Assembly: GCF_029076845.1 (NCBI RefSeq)
Contig: NZ_JARESE010000028.1
Span: forward strand, 234,831-298,830
Source: Novosphingobium album (ex Liu et al. 2023)
GTDB taxonomy: Bacteria > Pseudomonadota > Alphaproteobacteria > Sphingomonadales > Sphingomonadaceae
Direction of reading: 5' to 3'
DNA length: 64,000 nucleotides
The notes under the pieces were generated by a model. That model ran no database searches. It was not told the DNA's origin and saw only the letters and a list, made by a program, of their open reading frames with translations. A program made the position numbers and the translations under genes. This document shows positions 27,140 through 35,674 of the stretch, piece after piece (within the stretch, counting starts at the first letter, position 1; each line of letters begins with the position of its first letter).

Positions 27140-29337
27140 GCCGGCTTCGATTTTTCACGCGGACTATCGGCCTCGCCGTGCTGGACCAGCTTGGCGGTGA
27201 TCTCGCCCTGCTTGGCCATCACGATGGCCCAGGCCTTTCGAGACGGCAGCTCCAGTTCCTCGGGCGTTGCATGGATGTAGTCATCGACCGAGAACGGGAT
27301 ATCGGCAGGGGTTTCCGGGCTATCGGCAGGCGTGGGCGTTGCGGGCTCGTTGGACGGGAACAGGTCGTTCTGATCGGCTGAACCTGTCTCACCCGTCCGG
27401 CCCTTCCGGCGCCTTGCCGGTGGCAGCATGGGCTTGGCCGCTGGCAACGGCGCGGCCGATGGCTCCGGCGGTGTTGGCTTCTGTGACGGTTGCGGCGGAT
27501 TTGCCTGCCGATGGGCTCCTTTCTGCCGGGCCTCCTGCGCTTCGCGCTCGGTGGCTTCGCGCAGCGTCGACTCGGCCTGCGCCAGCCGGATCAGTTCCTC
27601 GGCCTTAGGATGGGGTTTGGGTGGCTCCTCGCGCTCGATGAATCCCGGCGCGATGTCGGGCAGATCGTTATAGCTGTCGGCGAACTGAGCGACGGGCAAG
27701 CGGCGGCCGAAACGCAGGTAGCCCGAGAAATTGGGCAGGTCCCGCACCTGGCTCGAGATCACCAGCGGCCGCGTCACCTGCATGCGCGACAGGTTGATGC
27801 CGTCGCGCATGTCGTTGACGCCGTAGCTCATGCCCTCGTTGGCCTCGATCTGCTCGACCTGGCCGAGGTTGGCAGAGATGTGGTCGGCGGTGTCCCCGTC
27901 GTTGGCCCGCAGCGCCACCCAGGTCGAGCAATAACCGGTGATCGCCATGGCTTCGGGCTTGGTGTAGGTGGAAACGAGCTGCGGAAAGGACTGGAACCCG
28001 AGGATGCCGCAGCCGCCGTATTTGCGGGCGCGGGCGAGGAAATCCGAGAGCGACGGCAATTTCTGCAGCGTGGTCAGCTCGTCGATCACGCAATAGAGCC
28101 GCCGGTGGATATCAGGCTTGAGGCTCATGATCGCGCTGATGGCGATATCGAGCCAGACGGTGATCAGGGGGCGCAGCGAGGGCAACTGGTCGGCCTTCAC
28201 CGTGATGAACAGCCAGCTTCCGTCGTTCCCCTTCTCCACCCAGTCGCGGATGGAAAAGCCGTCCTCGGTATCGTCGAGCCAGGAGAAGCTGCGCATCACC
28301 GAGGCGAGTTCGGCCTGAATGCCCGCCGAGGTGCGCTCGCCCTCGGTCGAGATGAACGCCGCCGCCTCGGTGCCGGTGACGAAGGCCGCGAGATCCTTGA
28401 GCTTCGAGCGCAGCAGGCGGAACATCAGCACCGAGATGAACGTGTGCTTCTGCCGAGCCAGTTTCCGCATCACCGCGACCAGCGTGCCGCGCGACGCCTT
28501 CGCCCAGAACGGATCGCCATGCGGCTCGGGGATCGTGGATTCGGCAATCTGGTCGTAATGGTAGTCGCGCGGGACATCGACCCATGGCGACCAATGCGCG
28601 GTGCGCGCGTCGAGCGGGTTAAGCAGCGTATCGATGCCGGGCCGGTAGAACTTCTCGACGAAAGTTCCGGCCGTATCATAGACGATCGCCCGCTTGCCGT
28701 CGGCGCGAATTCCGGCGAGCATCTTCACGATTATGTTGGTCTTGCCCGAGCCGGGCGCGCCGCAGAGCAGCAAATGCTCGGGCTCATAGGCTGTCGGCAT
28801 GGCTACGCCGCCGATCGTGATCGGCCCCTTCTTCTCCCGCCGCAGCGCCTGTCGCAGTTCCTTGATCGTGCCGAAGCGCGCGCCGCGCAGATATTCGTTG
28901 GAGCCGAGGCCCTTGCCGGCGCACGTGAAGTAGAACCAGGCATATCCCATCGCCGCGAGCACGAAGATACCCGACAGCAGCGCGCCGTGGATCAGGTAGA
29001 CCTCGAAACTGTGCAGCGTGTGCTTCGCGAGCTCAGAGGCGAGCAGCCAGTCGGCCGAGGTCTTATAGGTGGTCCCGTCCGGTGTTCTGAACAGAACGGG
29101 ATCGTTGGTGCCGCCTGCTGCATCGACCTTGATCGAGGCTTCGGCGAGCTTGACCAGCACGAAGCGTTCGTAGGCGGTGGACTTCTCCATCGCGTACCAG
29201 GCGATGCCCATCACCCAAAGGACCAGACCCGCCAGCACCGTTTGGTAGAAAACCTGTGTGGTCATCCGCAGATTGTGGACGGTGGCCTGTCCGCCGCGGG
29301 TCCAGGAGCCGACGGTGTCGTTGCGGAAGATGCTCAT
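27136..29337 (-). CDS. traD: TraD/TrwB-type conjugative coupling protein
   Basis: A 733-residue inner-membrane ATPase that hands the relaxase-DNA complex to the type IV secretion channel. Two membrane segments occur at about 30-48 and 112-135. The cytosolic domain has Walker A CGAPGSGKTN (about residue 192) and Walker B LYCVIDELTTLQKLPSL. The C-terminal region (about 600-733) is charged, Pro-rich and probably disordered, as expected for relaxosome contacts. Overlaps its neighbours by 4 bp on both sides, giving one transcript RHH-traD-relaxase. Confidence 0.93.
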   Translation of the reverse strand: MSIFRNDTVGSWTRGGQATVHNLRMTTQVFYQTVLAGLVLWVMGIAWYAMEKSTAYERFVLVKLAEASIKVDAAGGTNDPVLFRTPDGTTYKTSADWLLASELAKHTLHSFEVYLIHGALLSGIFVLAAMGYAWFYFTCAGKGLGSNEYLRGARFGTIKELRQALRREKKGPITIGGVAMPTAYEPEHLLLCGAPGSGKTNIIVKMLAGIRADGKRAIVYDTAGTFVEKFYRPGIDTLLNPLDARTAHWSPWVDVPRDYHYDQIAESTIPEPHGDPFWAKASRGTLVAVMRKLARQKHTFISVLMFRLLRSKLKDLAAFVTGTEAAAFISTEGERTSAGIQAELASVMRSFSWLDDTEDGFSIRDWVEKGNDGSWLFITVKADQLPSLRPLITVWLDIAISAIMSLKPDIHRRLYCVIDELTTLQKLPSLSDFLARARKYGGCGILGFQSFPQLVSTYTKPEAMAITGYCSTWVALRANDGDTADHISANLGQVEQIEANEGMSYGVNDMRDGINLSRMQVTRPLVISSQVRDLPNFSGYLRFGRRLPVAQFADSYNDLPDIAPGFIEREEPPKPHPKAEELIRLAQAESTLREATEREAQEARQKGAHRQANPPQPSQKPTPPEPSAAPLPAAKPMLPPARRRKGRTGETGSADQNDLFPSNEPATPTPADSPETPADIPFSVDDYIHATPEELELPSRKAWAIVMAKQGEITAKLVQHGEADSPREKSKPA

Positions 29338-29633
29338 GGCCGCGCCCCTTCCGGCACCAGCCCGCGTTCGGCGAGAATCGCGCGGGCATCCGCCATGCCC
29401 TGCTCGAGTGCTTTGGGTGACTGCTGACCGACGAAGGTCGCAAGGATCGACAGCATCTGCAGCGCCGTCGCCAGGATCTCATCCTGCGAGGAATAGACGT
29501 AGCGGTGTTGCGGATCGGCGGCCTGGGTCAGGACACTCCGACAAAAAGTTGAAACCGGCAGGCCAGCCCCATGAGCACGGCGCGCAAGACGCGCGTACAG
29601 CGCCTCATCGACACGGATGTTCAGTTTGGTCAT
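29334..29633 (-). CDS. Ribbon-helix-helix relaxosome/mobilisation protein
   Basis: 99 residues. I chose ATG 29633 (TKLNIRVDEALYARLARRAH) with GGAG upstream; the longer frame adds 49 non-conserved residues. The N-terminus fits a ribbon-helix-helix fold (beta strand TKLNIRV, then two helices), the type used by TraM/TraY/MobC-like accessory proteins that bind near oriT. It heads the relaxase/traD operon and probably autoregulates it through the palindrome directly upstream. Confidence 0.8.
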   Translation of the reverse strand: MTKLNIRVDEALYARLARRAHGAGLPVSTFCRSVLTQAADPQHRYVYSSQDEILATALQMLSILATFVGQQSPKALEQGMADARAILAERGLVPEGARP

Positions 29634-29662
29634 GCAGAAACTCCGTTGAACAGAGCTTCTGC
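29634..29662. promoter_or_regulatory. Imperfect palindrome upstream of the RHH gene; oriT-region candidate
   Basis: GCAGAA (29634-29639) and TTCTGC (29657-29662) flank shorter inner pairs CTC/GAG and GTT/AAC around a central base. It abuts the start codon of the RHH gene. The 190-bp divergent gap (29634-29825) is AT-richer than its surroundings and is the only sizeable non-coding gap next to the relaxase operon, so oriT may lie here. Function is inferred. Confidence 0.4.
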
Positions 29663-29825
29663 CTGGGTCGGTAAGCCCGCTCCTTATAGGTGGCGGGTGG
29701 ATTGGTTTCAAGCATTCGCATGGAGCAATGATCTTCCATTGCCATTGATTGCGTGTTGTATTCCCTTGGCGGTCCCGCAAAGAAAATTCTGGAAACTTTC
29801 ACATTTTGGAAGTATCAGGAACTTC

Positions 29826-30503
29826 ATGTCCTCCCTGGCACAGCAGATTAAGGCGGCAGGTCTCGCCGATCATATCCTGAGCGAACGCCAGTTGGGCCGC
29901 TTGCTCGGCGGCGGCGATGCGCGGCGTTATGGCCTGGTCAATCGCGCGCTCAAGGATGGCTCGCTGCTCCGGGTCAAGCGCGGCACCTATCTGTTGGGCT
30001 CTCGCTATCGCAGCGAAACGGTCCATCCCTTCGCGATCGCGCAAAGTCTTCTGCCCGGCAGCTATGTCTCCTTCGAAAGCGCGCTCGCTTATCATAGCTG
30101 GATTCCCGAAGCGGTCTTTGTCACTGCCAGCGTCTCGCCAGGCCGCAAGACGCTGCATTATGAGACGCCGGACTTCGGCACCTTCGATTTTCGCCCGCTG
30201 GCCATCGCCGACTATCGCTTCCTGACCGGCGTTGATCGGATCCCGATCGGCAACCTCACGGCGTTCGTCGCGCAGCCCCTGCGCGCGCTGATGGATCTCG
30301 TCGCACTGCGCAAGCAGCCATGGACGGGGATCGACTGGGTCATCCAGGGCATGCGCATCGAGGAAGAAAGGCTTGCCTCGCTCCGTCGCAAGGACTTTGC
30401 CAAGCTCCAATCCGTCTACAAGCACAAGGCGGTCAACGCCTTCCTCGCCGCGCTGGAAAGCGCCGTACTGCCGACCAGAAAGCAATCACCAGCCCATGAT
30501 TGA
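29826..30503 (+). CDS. abiEi: AbiEi-family antitoxin (type IV toxin-antitoxin)
   Basis: 225 residues. ATG 29826 begins MSSLAQQIKAAGLADHILSE. The N-terminal winged helix (RLLGGGDARRYGLVNRALKD, then GSLLRVKRGTYLLG) and the C-terminal domain (YVSFESALAYHSWIPE, ... QPLRALMDLVAL) follow the AbiEi pattern of a DNA-binding antitoxin that represses its own promoter. It overlaps the toxin gene by 8 bp. First gene of the defence island and divergent from the transfer operon. Confidence 0.85.
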   Translation: MSSLAQQIKAAGLADHILSERQLGRLLGGGDARRYGLVNRALKDGSLLRVKRGTYLLGSRYRSETVHPFAIAQSLLPGSYVSFESALAYHSWIPEAVFVTASVSPGRKTLHYETPDFGTFDFRPLAIADYRFLTGVDRIPIGNLTAFVAQPLRALMDLVALRKQPWTGIDWVIQGMRIEEERLASLRRKDFAKLQSVYKHKAVNAFLAALESAVLPTRKQSPAHD

Positions 30504-31350
30504 CATCATCAAGGAAAAACTGCGCGGATATGAAGCCGCCAATGCGCTCGAGGAGGAGAATGCCGTCAAGGAAATCCTCCAGGAGATCGCGCTCTATTCC
30601 CTGTGGCGCGGCGATTTCTTCAACGTCGCCTTGTTCCAGGGCGGCACCTCGCTGCGCATCCTGCACGGCCTGCCTCGCTTTTCGGAGGATCTGGATTTTC
30701 TGCTGCGCGTGCCTGACCCGGATTTCGACTGGTCGCCCTATCTCAAGATACTGGTCGAGGTCTTCGAGCAGTTCGGGCTCAAACTCGACGCGCTGCCCAA
30801 GACGAAGATGGACACCGCGATCCGGCAGGCCCTGCTCAAGAATGATTCGATCGCAAGCCAGCTCGACCTGTCCTTCGCGGGAACCGGCAAACCCCGGACG
30901 ATCCGCATCAAGCTAGAGATCGACGTGAACCCGCCCGCTGGCTCAGGCGAGGATGCGACCTATCTCGACTTCCCGGCCGATCATGAAGTGCGTCACCAGG
31001 ACCTGCCGTCCAACTTCGCGCTCAAGATCCATGCCCTGCTCTGCCGCGGCTTCCTCAAGGGCAGGGATTGGTATGATTTCTCCTGGTATGTCGCCAGGGG
31101 ATCCGCGCCCAACCTCGCTCTGCTCCGCACCGCGCTGATTCAGGCCGGTCCGTGGGCGGGAGACGAGAGCATTGCCGTCGACTTGCCTTGGCTGAAACAG
31201 GCGCTCGGCGACACAATCGCGAAGATCGATTGGAACGCGGCGGCCGAGGATGTGCGCCGCTTCCTGCGCCCCGCCGAAGCCAAATCGCTCGATCTGTGGA
31301 GCGAGCGTTTTTTCATGACAAAACTGGACAGGCTCACGGCTGCCAAATGA
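30496..31350 (+). CDS. abiEii: AbiEii/AbiGii-family nucleotidyltransferase toxin
   Basis: 284 residues from ATG 30496. The nucleotidyltransferase core GGTSLRILHGLPRFSEDLDF holds the Gly-Ser motif and paired acidic residues; a later motif (LKIHALLCRGFLKGRDWYDF) carries the Lys and Arg-Asp-x-Tyr-Asp typical of AbiEii. Known AbiEii enzymes act as GTP-dependent nucleotidyltransferases that stop growth, giving abortive infection. Overlap with the antitoxin indicates coupled translation. The nuclease gene of the Gabija pair starts 22 bp later. Confidence 0.88.
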   Translation: MIDIIKEKLRGYEAANALEEENAVKEILQEIALYSLWRGDFFNVALFQGGTSLRILHGLPRFSEDLDFLLRVPDPDFDWSPYLKILVEVFEQFGLKLDALPKTKMDTAIRQALLKNDSIASQLDLSFAGTGKPRTIRIKLEIDVNPPAGSGEDATYLDFPADHEVRHQDLPSNFALKIHALLCRGFLKGRDWYDFSWYVARGSAPNLALLRTALIQAGPWAGDESIAVDLPWLKQALGDTIAKIDWNAAAEDVRRFLRPAEAKSLDLWSERFFMTKLDRLTAAK

Positions 31351-31372
31351 CGATCGAAGAGGATGTGTCGCT

Positions 31373-33346
31373 TTGCTGATTGAAACCGTCACCATCGCGG
31401 GCTTCCGCTGCTTCGGGCCCGACCCGCTTGCGATCGAAATCGCGTCGGATATTACTGCGGTGGTCGGCCCCAACGCGTCGGGAAAAACGGCGCTGTTGCA
31501 AGCCTTGTCCAAGCTGTTCGGCGTGACCCGCGCGCAGCGGACGGTGCAGCGCTCCGATTTTCACCTGGGCGCCGAGGACGATCCCGATGATCGAGACCCC
31601 AAGAATCTCTTCATCGATGTCCTGATCGGCCTGCCGGAACTGAGCGATGGCACCGCGACGCCGGAGACCATCGCGCCAGCATTCCGGCGCATGCACATTG
31701 CGCGAGCGGGCGATGATCCAGTCTGCCGGCTGCGCTTCGAAGCGCGATGGGAAGATGACGGTACAGTCGAAGGCGAAGTGTCGCAGGACCTGTTCTGGGT
31801 CGAGACGCTTGACGACGATCCGCCGGCCGACAAGTGTCATCCGGTATCGGCAGCCGATCGCGGCCTGATCCAGCTCTATTACACCCCCGCCAGCCGCGAT
31901 GCTGCCGCGCAGATCCGAGCCACGGCGGGAGCGCTGGCCGCGCGTCTGCTGAGGGCGATCGAATGGTCTTCCGACACAGAAGACGCCGTCACCGAGGCCA
32001 GTGAGACGCTGACCGAAGCCTTTGAAGGAGAGGCTGCGATCGCGTCGATCGGCCAGGCCCTCCAGCAACGCTGGGCAGGACTGCACGATGATGTTGTCGA
32101 TACCAAGCCTCGCCTCAGCCTGGTCAGCCGTCGCTTCGAGGACGTGGTGAGCCGGATCGCGGTCATTTTCGAGCAAGGTCCGGATGGCCATGAGCGCGGG
32201 CTCGACGCGCTCAGTGATGGACAGCAATCGCTTTTCTATTTCGCGCTGGCTGCGGCGGTCTTCGACCTCGAACGCGCCGTGGTCGCCGGGACGGTGGATG
32301 GATTCCGCGACGACACCATGCGAATCCCCGCTCTGACGCTGTTTGCGCTGGAGGAACCGGAAAACCATCTCTCGCCTTACTTCCTGGCGCGCATCGTTCG
32401 GCAGTTCCGCACCCTGACCGAAGATGGCAGAGTCCAGGCCCTCATCACCAGCCATTCCCCGGCGGTGCTGAGCCGGGTCGACCCCCGCGAAGTGCGCTAT
32501 TGCCGCTGTGATCCGAAAACGCGCATATCGACGGTCAAATCCATCAAGCTGCCCAAAGGCGCGAGCGAGGAAACCAAGTTCGTCCGCGGCGCGCTGCTCG
32601 CCTATCCCGAACTCTATTTCGCGCGGTTCGTGGTTCTCGTCGAAGGGGATTCGGAACGCATCGTGCTGCCCAAGCTGGCCGAAGCGCTCGATCTGCTGGT
32701 CGATCCGGCCTTCGTTGCGATCGTGCCGCTGGGCGGTCGTCATGTACAGCATTTCTGGCGGCTGCTCACCCAGCTCGGTATTCCCTATGCTACCCTGCTA
32801 GACCTCGACCTTGGCCGCAAGGGCGGCGGCTTCGGCCGGATCAAGACCGCCATCGAGAAGCTGATCGAGCGAGGCGAGCAAAAGAACAAGCTGCTCCAAA
32901 CGACGAATGGGATGCTCTCAGATTCCGAGTTCGCCAAGATGCACGAGTGGACCGAAGTCCAGCATCTTTCAGGCTGGGTCGATTTCCTGCAGAAATATGG
33001 CGTTTATTTCTCCTCGCCGCTCGACCTCGACATGGCGATGCTCAAAGCCTTTCCCGCGGCGTATGAGGCGGTGATCCCGGCAGGCGGCGGGCCAAGGATG
33101 GCCAAGGACAAAGCGGCCGAAGCGGTGCTCGGTACGGCTGGCCCGGGCCTGACTGCCTGGACGGGACCCTATGCCGGTTATGAGGAGTTGTTCCCTGCCT
33201 ATCGTTATCATTTCCTGACGCAGAGCAAGCCAGCGACTCACCTGGCCGCCTTGGTTCATATCAAGCGGAAGGAGTTGATCGCCAGCATGCCGCCCGTCCT
33301 AAAGGCGCTGCTCGAGCATGTCGCCAAATCGCTGCGGCGGGATTAA
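31373..33346 (+). CDS. gajA: OLD-family ATPase/TOPRIM nuclease, GajA-like
   Basis: 657 residues, starting at TTG 31373 after GAGGA. The N-terminal ABC-type ATPase has Walker A GPNASGKT (32-39), a Walker B-like LFALEEPENHLSP (about 322) and ITSHSPAVLSRV. The C-terminal TOPRIM nuclease has VVLVEGDSERIVLPKL (about 420) and the acidic pair LLDLDLG (about 475). This two-part layout with a UvrD-like helicase gene two bases downstream is the signature of Gabija, in which GajA nicks DNA when nucleotide levels fall during phage infection. At 657 residues it is somewhat longer than the GajA proteins I remember (about 580). Confidence 0.82.
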   Translation: MLIETVTIAGFRCFGPDPLAIEIASDITAVVGPNASGKTALLQALSKLFGVTRAQRTVQRSDFHLGAEDDPDDRDPKNLFIDVLIGLPELSDGTATPETIAPAFRRMHIARAGDDPVCRLRFEARWEDDGTVEGEVSQDLFWVETLDDDPPADKCHPVSAADRGLIQLYYTPASRDAAAQIRATAGALAARLLRAIEWSSDTEDAVTEASETLTEAFEGEAAIASIGQALQQRWAGLHDDVVDTKPRLSLVSRRFEDVVSRIAVIFEQGPDGHERGLDALSDGQQSLFYFALAAAVFDLERAVVAGTVDGFRDDTMRIPALTLFALEEPENHLSPYFLARIVRQFRTLTEDGRVQALITSHSPAVLSRVDPREVRYCRCDPKTRISTVKSIKLPKGASEETKFVRGALLAYPELYFARFVVLVEGDSERIVLPKLAEALDLLVDPAFVAIVPLGGRHVQHFWRLLTQLGIPYATLLDLDLGRKGGGFGRIKTAIEKLIERGEQKNKLLQTTNGMLSDSEFAKMHEWTEVQHLSGWVDFLQKYGVYFSSPLDLDMAMLKAFPAAYEAVIPAGGGPRMAKDKAAEAVLGTAGPGLTAWTGPYAGYEELFPAYRYHFLTQSKPATHLAALVHIKRKELIASMPPVLKALLEHVAKSLRRD

Positions 33347-33348
33347 GC

Positions 33349-35253
33349 ATGTTGGTCCTGTCTCGGCGCGTTCGACCCGATCAATGGCAGCCTGTCGGCG
33401 TCGCCGCACTGGAGGCGAACGCGCTCGACGTCGTGCGATCGAGCGACAATCGCTCCGTGATTGCTGGCCCCGGCGCCGGGAAGACAGAATTGCTGGCGCA
33501 GCGGGCCGCCTATCTGCTCCAGACCGGCACCGCTCCGCGCCCGCGCCGCATATTGGCGATCAGCTTCAAACGCGATGCCGCCGTTAATCTCGCGGCGCGG
33601 GTGGCGCAGCGCTGCCATCGCGACCACGCTGGCCGCTTGGACTCGATGACATTTGACGCCTTCGCCACGGGATTGATCGACCGCTTCGGCCAAGCGCTTC
33701 CGTCTCGCTGGCGTCCCACGCCTGACTATGAGATCATCTTTCCCGGCGAGCGGGATTTTCGCGACTTTCTCCAGAATCAACTCGGCTCACCGCCTGTCAG
33801 CGTTGGCACTTATGCCGATCTCCAAGCGATCGCCGTCAAATCCTTCGAACGGCGACATCTTGTCGGCACACGTCTGCCGGCCGGTGGTTGGGACAGCCCG
33901 ACGCCAGCGCAATGGGCGGCCGACCAATATTGGCAATCGTCATTGCATGGCGCTTCCAAAAGCTACCTCTCTTTCCCGATGATCGGACGCCTCGCCGAAC
34001 TGCTCCTGCGGGTCAATCCGATGGCGCGCGAGGCCCTGCGGCTGACCTACCCGCATCTGTTCATGGACGAGTTTCAGGACACGACCCAGATCCAATATGA
34101 TCTGGTGCAGACCATCTTCATGGGAACCGGCACCGTGATCACAGCGGTCGGCGACAACAAACAGCAGATCATGCGCTGGGCCATGGCGATGGATGCGCCC
34201 TTCGCGGCTTTCGAAGCCGATTTCGGGGCAACACGCACGCCGCTCTATAACAATTACCGTTCCTCCCCCAATTTAGTGCGCATCCAGCATGTGCTGGCCC
34301 AAGCGCTTGATGCGAAGTCGGCCAAGTCCGTCGCCATGGCGGCTGGCTCGATCACCGGCGAGAGCTGCGCGATCTGGGATTTCTCGTCGGCGCAAGCCGA
34401 AGCAACGCACCTCGCCGCCTTTGTCGCGGCAGAGATGAAAACCCATGATCTTTCGCCTCGCGATTTCGTTCTGCTCGTCCGGCAGAAAGCGGGAGACTAT
34501 GCGGCCGTACTCGAACCGGCCTTCGCAGCCCGAGGGATTCCGCTTCGCAACGAGGCTGGGATGGTCGGGCAAGTCATGCTTCAGGAACTGCTCGCCGAGG
34601 AGGTCTCCGAACTGCTTGTCGCCATCCTGCGACTTGCGGTGTGTCAGGCCAGCGGTCGGTACTGGACTTTATGCCAGGACAGTCTGGGTATCTTGCGGGG
34701 CATCGCGCCGGATGACGAGGCCGCTCAGGCGCGTCTTGCCAGTGATCTCGACAGCTTCGCACTCGATTTGCTTGCGGCGCATGTCAGTCCTCCCGTCGGC
34801 AAGCCAAACGTCCGATCCGTGGTCGACAGGATAATAAGCTGGATAGGGCGGGACCGCATTGTCGCGGCCTACCCCGCCTACCGGCAGGGCGGATGGCTAG
34901 ACAAGGTGATCGACGCAGCGGCTGGGCATCTGCACATATCCGCAGGCAACGGCGTGGACTGGGAAACGGCGCTCGATACCTATGAAGGGCTCCATGCCAT
35001 TCCCTTGATGACGATCCACAAGAGCAAGGGTCTCGAGTATCACAGCGTGATCTTCGTCGGTCTTGACGATGGTGCCTGGTGGAGTTTCGACAAGGATCAG
35101 ATCGAGGCTACGGCGGGATTTTTCGTTGCCTTCACGCGCGCCAAGCAGCGCGTCCTGTTCACCTATACGGCGCACAGGGGCAATCGAAGCAAGATCGCTA
35201 CGCTTCACAATTTGCTCCGGTTAGCAGGCATCCAAACCCACCAGATTGCCTGA
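33349..35253 (+). CDS. gajB: UvrD/Rep-like helicase, GajB-like
   Basis: 634 residues from ATG 33349, two bases after the GajA-like stop. Superfamily-1 motifs in order: Walker A AGPGAGKTELL (about 38-48), LFMDEFQDTTQIQYDLVQ (about 236), VGDNKQQIMRW, NYRSSPNLVRIQ, TIHKSKGLEYHSVIFVG (about 555) and FVAFTRAKQRVLF (about 592). All catalytic motifs look intact. In Gabija, GajB responds to DNA ends made by GajA. It is longer than typical GajB (about 490), mainly by insertions between motifs. Confidence 0.82.
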   Translation: MLVLSRRVRPDQWQPVGVAALEANALDVVRSSDNRSVIAGPGAGKTELLAQRAAYLLQTGTAPRPRRILAISFKRDAAVNLAARVAQRCHRDHAGRLDSMTFDAFATGLIDRFGQALPSRWRPTPDYEIIFPGERDFRDFLQNQLGSPPVSVGTYADLQAIAVKSFERRHLVGTRLPAGGWDSPTPAQWAADQYWQSSLHGASKSYLSFPMIGRLAELLLRVNPMAREALRLTYPHLFMDEFQDTTQIQYDLVQTIFMGTGTVITAVGDNKQQIMRWAMAMDAPFAAFEADFGATRTPLYNNYRSSPNLVRIQHVLAQALDAKSAKSVAMAAGSITGESCAIWDFSSAQAEATHLAAFVAAEMKTHDLSPRDFVLLVRQKAGDYAAVLEPAFAARGIPLRNEAGMVGQVMLQELLAEEVSELLVAILRLAVCQASGRYWTLCQDSLGILRGIAPDDEAAQARLASDLDSFALDLLAAHVSPPVGKPNVRSVVDRIISWIGRDRIVAAYPAYRQGGWLDKVIDAAAGHLHISAGNGVDWETALDTYEGLHAIPLMTIHKSKGLEYHSVIFVGLDDGAWWSFDKDQIEATAGFFVAFTRAKQRVLFTYTAHRGNRSKIATLHNLLRLAGIQTHQIA

Positions 35254-35261
35254 CCAAAGAT

Positions 35262-35501
35262 TCAGGCACGCGCCGCGCGAACGATGACCTTGTCGATACC
35301 TTGTTCTGCCGCGAAACGCTTCGCCCTCTCGATCGCTTCGGACATGCGCCAGTCGAAGCCTGCCGAGCCGCCGGTATCGCCTTTGGCGCTATCGAAAAAA
35401 TAGCCCTTTTTCATGCCGCCAAAGCCGCGATGCACGACCAAGGCAACATGGCGCTCGGCAGGGATGTCGTCAGTTGGCGACAGATAGATAATCGCGGTCA
35501 T
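35262..35501 (-). CDS. Small hypothetical protein
   Basis: 79 residues, not recognised. Start ATG 35501. The sequence is protein-like: strand-rich N-terminus (MTAIIYLSPTDDIPAERHVA), a basic Gly-rich turn, and a C-terminal helix (EAIERAKRFAAEQGIDKVIV). It is convergent with the helicase gene and divergent from the SIR2 gene; a role in the defence island is possible but unsupported. Confidence 0.5.
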   Translation of the reverse strand: MTAIIYLSPTDDIPAERHVALVVHRGFGGMKKGYFFDSAKGDTGGSAGFDWRMSEAIERAKRFAAEQGIDKVIVRAARA

Positions 35502-35674
35502 TAACCCTCCGCTCGGCTGTCCAGGAGATGCCGCTCATGCTTTCTTGCGCGAATCCGCAAGACTGGAACATAGAATGAACAAAATGGCAATTCAATGAGC
35601 CCTTCCCCGGTTTTACGCCAGAGGGCGACAAAACGCTCTAGCGTAGATCCAGTGAACGGTTAATCATCGGACAG

